Assembly: GCF_964340395.1 (NCBI RefSeq)
Contig: NC_135550.1
Location: 16,597,484-16,661,483, forward strand
Length of the DNA stretch: 64,000 bases
Source: Glandiceps talaboti
Lineage: Eukaryota > Hemichordata > Enteropneusta > Spengelidae
Direction of reading: 5' to 3'
The notes under the pieces were generated by a model. The model did no database searches, was not told the origin of the DNA, and saw nothing but the letters and a program-made list of their open reading frames with translations. How positions within the stretch are numbered: position 1 is the stretch's first letter; each line of letters begins with the position of its first letter. Positions 35,286 to 64,000 of the stretch are shown piece after piece. Made by a program: the position numbers and the translations under genes.

Positions 35286-38200
35286 TTCCTAGTCCGATCT
35301 CAAGAGAATTTTTTTCAGCAATATTTCAACGTTTCAATATACTAGTAGTAGCACATCAGAATGTATAGTACATTGATTACATAGAAAATTTTTGAGAATT
35401 TCAAATGGATGGCAGCAATATATAAACATTGAGAAATGTCACTCTTAGTTTGTACATGAACAATGGGAACAATGATCTGCGATTTCAATAAGTCATTGTA
35501 ATTAAAAGTTCTAATCAGCAACAACAATAAAATCAATTTCCGAAAGGAGGTAGTAGTCATGTCGACCTTGTGATGATGTACGAGATTTCATGTAAAAAAA
35601 ACAAGTGGGCTACAAACACAGGACAAAGCACGTTTCCTTGAAAATTAATACCGTGTATGGAATTTACACCAAGTATATAATTACAGGCCTGTAATTGACC
35701 TTCAAAATAAGGGGAACACCACTAAGGGAAATGACGTCATTTTCGCAATTAAGAATAGTTCACGTTTTACATGAAATCACTTTATGACAGTGTCAGTGTT
35801 GCAGACAGCGTCACGTGACCCAGGCCTTCTAATTATTTGGGGGTTCTCCTGCAATATTGGAAACAAAACTGAAATAAATGAACATTTATCCGACATACAT
35901 GTATGTATTGATCTGGTCTGATCTGCGGTGACTTTGTTCGTGTTCATCTTGACAACCTCATCACCAATGCAATGAACACATGTAACGAGTTGGTAGTACA
36001 GATACATATTATATAAATATTCATGCAGTAATAAGCTACCGTGTATTCAACGTTCTATCATGTAACATACACCTTCAAAACACAAAGTCATACTTTGTGT
36101 TTTTAAAAGTCCTAAACATATTTTCCTTCCCGTTGGATTTTAAACTTAAACACCGTTTTGACACACACATCCAGATAAGTTAGAAAACGAATGTTTAATG
36201 GAAAGCTTATTATTTAACAAGTTAAATATTGTAAAATTATCAAAAGTCGTAGTTTCTTGCGTTCGCTTCGAGTAATCCGTCTCGGACCACCATTTCATCA
36301 ACCCGACATCGTTACTATGCTCTCCATACTTGCTAAATACTCTGTAGCAATTATTGTTTTTAGTATGTATCAATGTTACGTTGAAGCATACAGTATATCA
36401 CAGTGGTATTATTAAATTTTGACAATCTCTATAAATTTTGACAAAGTAATATATTTCGCCGAAGTATTTGCATGGGTTGTTTTTAGACCCGGTTTAACTT
36501 AATTAGAGTTTCGGAAATGAACTTTTTCAATTTTATGTCATAATTTTCATCACAAATACAAATTACTAGTGAACCAATATTGAATGTGTATAATAAGTTT
36601 ATGAGTGTAACTGTCAACAGGCCACTAATTACTTGAAAGAGTCAATTTTAATCTGATTACTTGCCCTTGTCATGGGGTAAACATAATCTCAGAAAGTAAC
36701 ACTCATTTATATTGATGACTAAAAAAAAGAAAAGAAAAAACAACAAAAGCAAACGCATAAAATACATTCCTTTGATATGCTTTCTTTGTGATGGATGACA
36801 CCCGTTGAATGTTGTGAGATGAATACACTGCCATCTATAGCAGTTCCAATGTTATGAAATGGAACGAAGTATCTACTACACACTGTACACTTAGTACCCA
36901 ATTTGTACACACTGCATTTGAAATTTTAACAACAACTGTTACAACAAACACGCATGCACGTCCTCTTCTCATCTGAAATTTTCAGAGAAATATTATTGAA
37001 CATAAATGAAAATATCATAAGGGATAAATGACTCGTTCTGACTTATGAAGTATGAAGTATTACAGTTATAGACGGGTTGGACGCAATGTGTAACGGATTC
37101 AATTTTGTTAAATCGTATATATATATATATATTTACAACCACAGAGGGATATTGAGGCTAACACAAAGCACAACTTCTCTTTGCTATCATCAAACTCAAA
37201 CTTAATTTTCTGTTATTGAGCAATACATCAACAAGTTAAACGAATGCTCCAAAGGTTTATCTTGGATCAAAGAGTCACAAGTCAAGAGCAAAATGTTTCA
37301 AGGGTCCCCCTTATAGACCATTAACATTTTCAAGCCCCCTCCCCCCCCCCCGCCCTTTCCCTCCATAAATTTTACTCATTCCTTTGCACTGCACAAGTGG
37401 TGATCATATTTCAATTCCGACTTTGATTTAGTAAATGTATATTGCAATAAAATACAAAGTGTTTTAAATGTATGAACATTTGGCAGCATTCAGAGTCACT
37501 TAACCACCGTTAATAGCTTTTCGTAACAGAATAATATGTTCCCATTTTGCACACAAATAAATCTGTCATATGAAACTACTTTTCTTGTCATGCACGTAAT
37601 AACTTCCTAATAGTTTCATAATAAAGAGAAATAACAGTTTTAAGATTTAGGAAAAGTAATTTATTGTCAATTTGATAGAAATTTTTACATCATCACAAAT
37701 TATAATATAATTATATACACACACACTTCCTCTCTTTCATCAATATCCCTAACCCACTGTAGAAAATATTATTGCATTTTTGAGAAGAAACACACTCATT
37801 AAAAAATAACCAGTCACACAGTGTGTCATGCCCATGTCATGTCATGTCATGTCATGTCAAGTCACCACAAATTGGATACTCACAATAAGATCATAGATTT
37901 AATTTAACTTAGTAAGGAAGAATAACATAATGCTGTAGTTCGTTTGTTCGTTTGTTTGGTGGGTGGGGGAAGCAGCTCTATTTTCTTAGCACACATTTTA
38001 GTCGCAATTGTGACTTAGATTACTCTACATAATAATTCACTGCTTTCTGATTTGATTTACACAGCAGATCAGTAAAGAAATAATATCAAAAGAAAGGGGG
38101 GGAGGGTAGTTGATAATTCCAGCAAGTGTATTACACTATCTGTAAAATTGTCACATTTCATTTTGTTAGAATGGGACAAATTAAAATACTGAGGTACAAT

Positions 38201-38522
38201 CTATGCTATCTTAGATGAGTTATGTTTACCAAGAACTCCTGATTAAATGCACCAGTGTATACAACCATCAAATATATATACAATGTAAGCTACACATTAT
38301 TTGGTGTAACTGCTGTAACAATGAGACCAGTTTCAATATTTTAGGCCCTTTTTGCATATCATTTGTATTGCATTGGACAATTTCTAACCTAGAAATCTCA
38401 AGTAAATTCCTCACAAACTGTAATCTTCCAAAATAAAAAAGTTTGACTTCATCAAGAAATGTGTCTGAAAGTACTAGAAGTGCTATTCTTCCATAAACTC
38501 TTCTCACTACTATATATCTAAC

Positions 38523-38559
38523 CATAGAGCCTCCTTCTGTTGGTGGAGGGTCTATGATC
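38523..38559. repeat. Short hairpin repeat, CATAGACCCTCC family, copy 1
   Basis: CATAGAGCCTCC and GGAGGGTCTATG are inverted arms around a short loop. Similar hairpins lie at about 40663-40700 and 62262-62297. Confidence 0.55.
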
Positions 38560-40084
38560 TAACAGTAACAGTTGCAAATAATCACAGGTGATATGTTTGA
38601 AACAGATCAAGGTATATCTCTAGTCTGCCTGTATACAATGATACTGGGTTTTCTGTCAAATATACAGTCAATCCACTCGTTTCAACATCCATGTCATCTA
38701 TATGAAAAGTGTATCAATTGCACATAACACAGATCTAGCATATTAATATACCAACTGATTTGACAGTTTAGTTGTGCATGGAACCACAAAAAATCAAACT
38801 TTTTACAGAAAAAAAATAACAAAGTTTGATTTGTAATTTTTGATAAAACGCAAAAATTCTTAAATACATTTTATTGTAATGCAATTCATTTCTTTGTATG
38901 AAAAACAGCTGTAGTTAGTTTTATCAAAGAATTGACAATACTATATAAATAGGTGCAAATATAGCAAAAACATGGACTTTCCTACAACAAAAAATGTTGG
39001 CAAAACACACACACAAAAATGTTGTTTCCTTGCTGTGGAATCATATCTTGTAATAGTTCCAAACTCCGAGTCAAAATAATTTACCTCGTATAGTTCGGCT
39101 GAATCATTCTGTCTTCCTCAGCTGATATTGCATACAATTCAATCATGTAAACTTGCCATAAGACCACAGGAGGGCGCTGTATACTATGGGTGTTTGCATT
39201 CACTTGAGATCAAACAGCAATACCCATCCATCCCATGACAGGGACAATGAGATGGAAACACCGGTAATATTCAATGCTCTGCTGCAGGTCATATGACAAG
39301 TCTATGTCACTGAATAATATACAATATCAAGAGCGATAACAGCTTGAGATGGGCTAATTGATTCTACCGAAATAAGGCAAACTTTTCATATTCTGAGTTC
39401 GGAAGTACTATACTACAGTCCTACACCACACATTTTCCAAGGCTAAGATGACAATCTAACATGCAATGTAATGTGACTAGGCTAGCATAGGGAATATCTG
39501 TTCTGTACGTCTACATGTACACCTTAATGGAAAATACATCTTGTCGCAGCATATTACTATGTAAAACAAACACCTCTTTACCTTAGCAACACTCTCTCCA
39601 TATAGTTTTGCCAAAAGAGGCTTTTAAAATAATTACTAGAAGGCTAGTATGGAATATGGATGGAAGTTAAGACATTTAGAATGTCAGGTAATAGTCATAT
39701 AAAAAGTTTCAATTTTTTTCAGTATAAATACTTTCTGCATATAGAAATATCTCTTATTTTCAAGTTCAAAAATATACAAGATAAGTTCAGGGTTTTTTTT
39801 CTTCTTTTAAAAGTACTCTCTTTAGAAAGAACAATAGAAGAGAGAACACCAAGTCAAATAAATAATACATTGCTGTACTTTCATCTTTTAAAACAATTTA
39901 CTTTAGATTAACTTAAAACAAACAAGTAGTCTTACATAATGTACAAATAAACATTTTTATCTTTTAAGGGTAAAATAAACAAATACAGTGTGCATATATC
40001 ACCCTGTTAAAACCATTAAAAAAATTAGTAAAAAACTTAAGAGAACTGATATAAAACCAGTGCCTTATTTGAATAAAGTTAATC

Positions 40085-40238
40085 AGTTTCAGTCAATCAA
40101 TCAATTGATCGATCAATCAATCAACCAATCAATAATCAATCATGATTGTAATTTGCTCCCTAAAAATTGATCTCAACCAATCAATCAATCAATCAATCAA
40201 CCAATCATGATTGTAATTTGCTCCCTAAAAAATTGATC

Positions 40239-40298
<60 letters not shown>

Positions 40299-40325
40299 GA
40301 TTGTAATTTGTTCCCTAAAAAAATT
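40085..40325. repeat. (AATC)n array with interspersed 40-bp block
   Basis: CAAT tetranucleotide runs alternate three times with CATGATTGTAATTTG(C/T)TCCCTAAAAA, so the microsatellite and the block were amplified together. Confidence 0.9.
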
Positions 40326-40662
40326 GATTGAGTTACCAACATAAATTTCTTGTTTAATTTCTGATTCAGTAAAATCATATTCAATCACCAATATATCTGA
40401 AATTCTTAAACTAAGAATACTACAACATTTGTTGAATAAAAATCAAAATGTTTTTTGATTGGTACATGCCCCAAGAGGCATGTAGGTCTGAAGTAGATCA
40501 TGTCAAGTTAATTAAAGCTATGATAAACTGCTCTGATGGAGGACAGTAAAATATACCGGTTAGTTACATTGCAACAAATGTGATGTGTTCGATCTGTCTA
40601 CTCAGGAATTCAATAATATTAGATGGATCGAAGCGTCGAAATTGTCGTTCCAAAGTAACTAT

Positions 40663-40700
40663 ATTCATAGACCGTCCACCAAGGTGGAGGGTCTAGCTAT
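40663..40700. repeat. Short hairpin repeat, copy 2
   Basis: CATAGACCGTCCACC and GGTGGAGGGTCTAG are inverted arms, one mismatch. Lies just past the USH2A stop, probably in its 3' UTR. Confidence 0.55.
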
Positions 40701-40802
40701 ATTACTAGTATACTGTCCTATTGATTCTTGGGACCATCAACAATATAGCCTCCATTGCTCTGAAAGAGATTTTCTTGGACAGTTGATACATGTCATCAAT
40801 CC

Positions 40803-64000
<23,198 letters not shown>

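Overview
This is a 64 kb piece of AT-rich animal nuclear DNA. The genes have spliced exons with GT/AG introns of a few hundred bases to a few kb, and there are many minisatellites, microsatellites and short inverted-repeat transposon remnants. Five protein-coding loci can be reconstructed exon by exon. The combination of a retinol dehydrogenase 11/12-type enzyme, TFB1M, a d4/DPF chromatin reader, TMEM26 and a full usherin tail ending TDTHL suggests an invertebrate deuterostome (hemichordate or cephalochordate type). The species cannot be fixed from sequence alone.

Layout, left to right. 1) 378-8566, minus: an RDH11/12-like short-chain dehydrogenase. Its last exons lie off the left edge, and it has two near-duplicate first exons that each encode an N-terminal membrane anchor. 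Its long intron holds a 44-bp minisatellite and a 1.06 kb inverted-repeat element. 2) 9924-10874, minus: an intronless TFB1M (mitochondrial 12S rRNA dimethyltransferase). It is head-to-head, about 190 bp apart, with 3) 11068-22138, plus: a DPF family gene of nine exons (Requiem N-terminal domain, one C2H2 finger, double PHD finger). It contains several minisatellites. One of them, with an 84-bp unit, starts inside the exon that joins the two PHD fingers and repeats the splice donor four times in frame. 4) 26864-30273, minus: TMEM26, three exons. 5) 40803 to beyond 64000, minus: the 3' half of USH2A (usherin), 27 coding exons giving about 2,680 residues. These comprise about 23 fibronectin type III (FN3) domains, a cysteine-rich block inserted inside one FN3 domain, one 3.17-kb exon with eleven FN3 domains, a transmembrane helix and a cytoplasmic tail ending FTDTHL.

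The genes do not form a pathway. The only obvious functional linkage is the shared promoter of TFB1M and DPF. The stretches 22.7-26.9 kb and 30.3-40.8 kb look gene-free and hold simple repeats and transposon fragments.

The most unusual signal is the DPF exon at 20840-20952 and its 84-bp tandem array. Four in-frame donors could add 0, 28, 56 or 84 residues rich in zinc-ligand cysteines at the PHD1/PHD2 junction. Other points worth checking are the duplicated RDH anchor exons, two candidate DPF microexons, a furin-like RRKR motif in an usherin FN3 domain, and the cysteine-rich insertion that splits an usherin FN3 fold. Exon boundaries were read by eye from splice consensus, reading phase and family similarity; no alignment or transcript was available.
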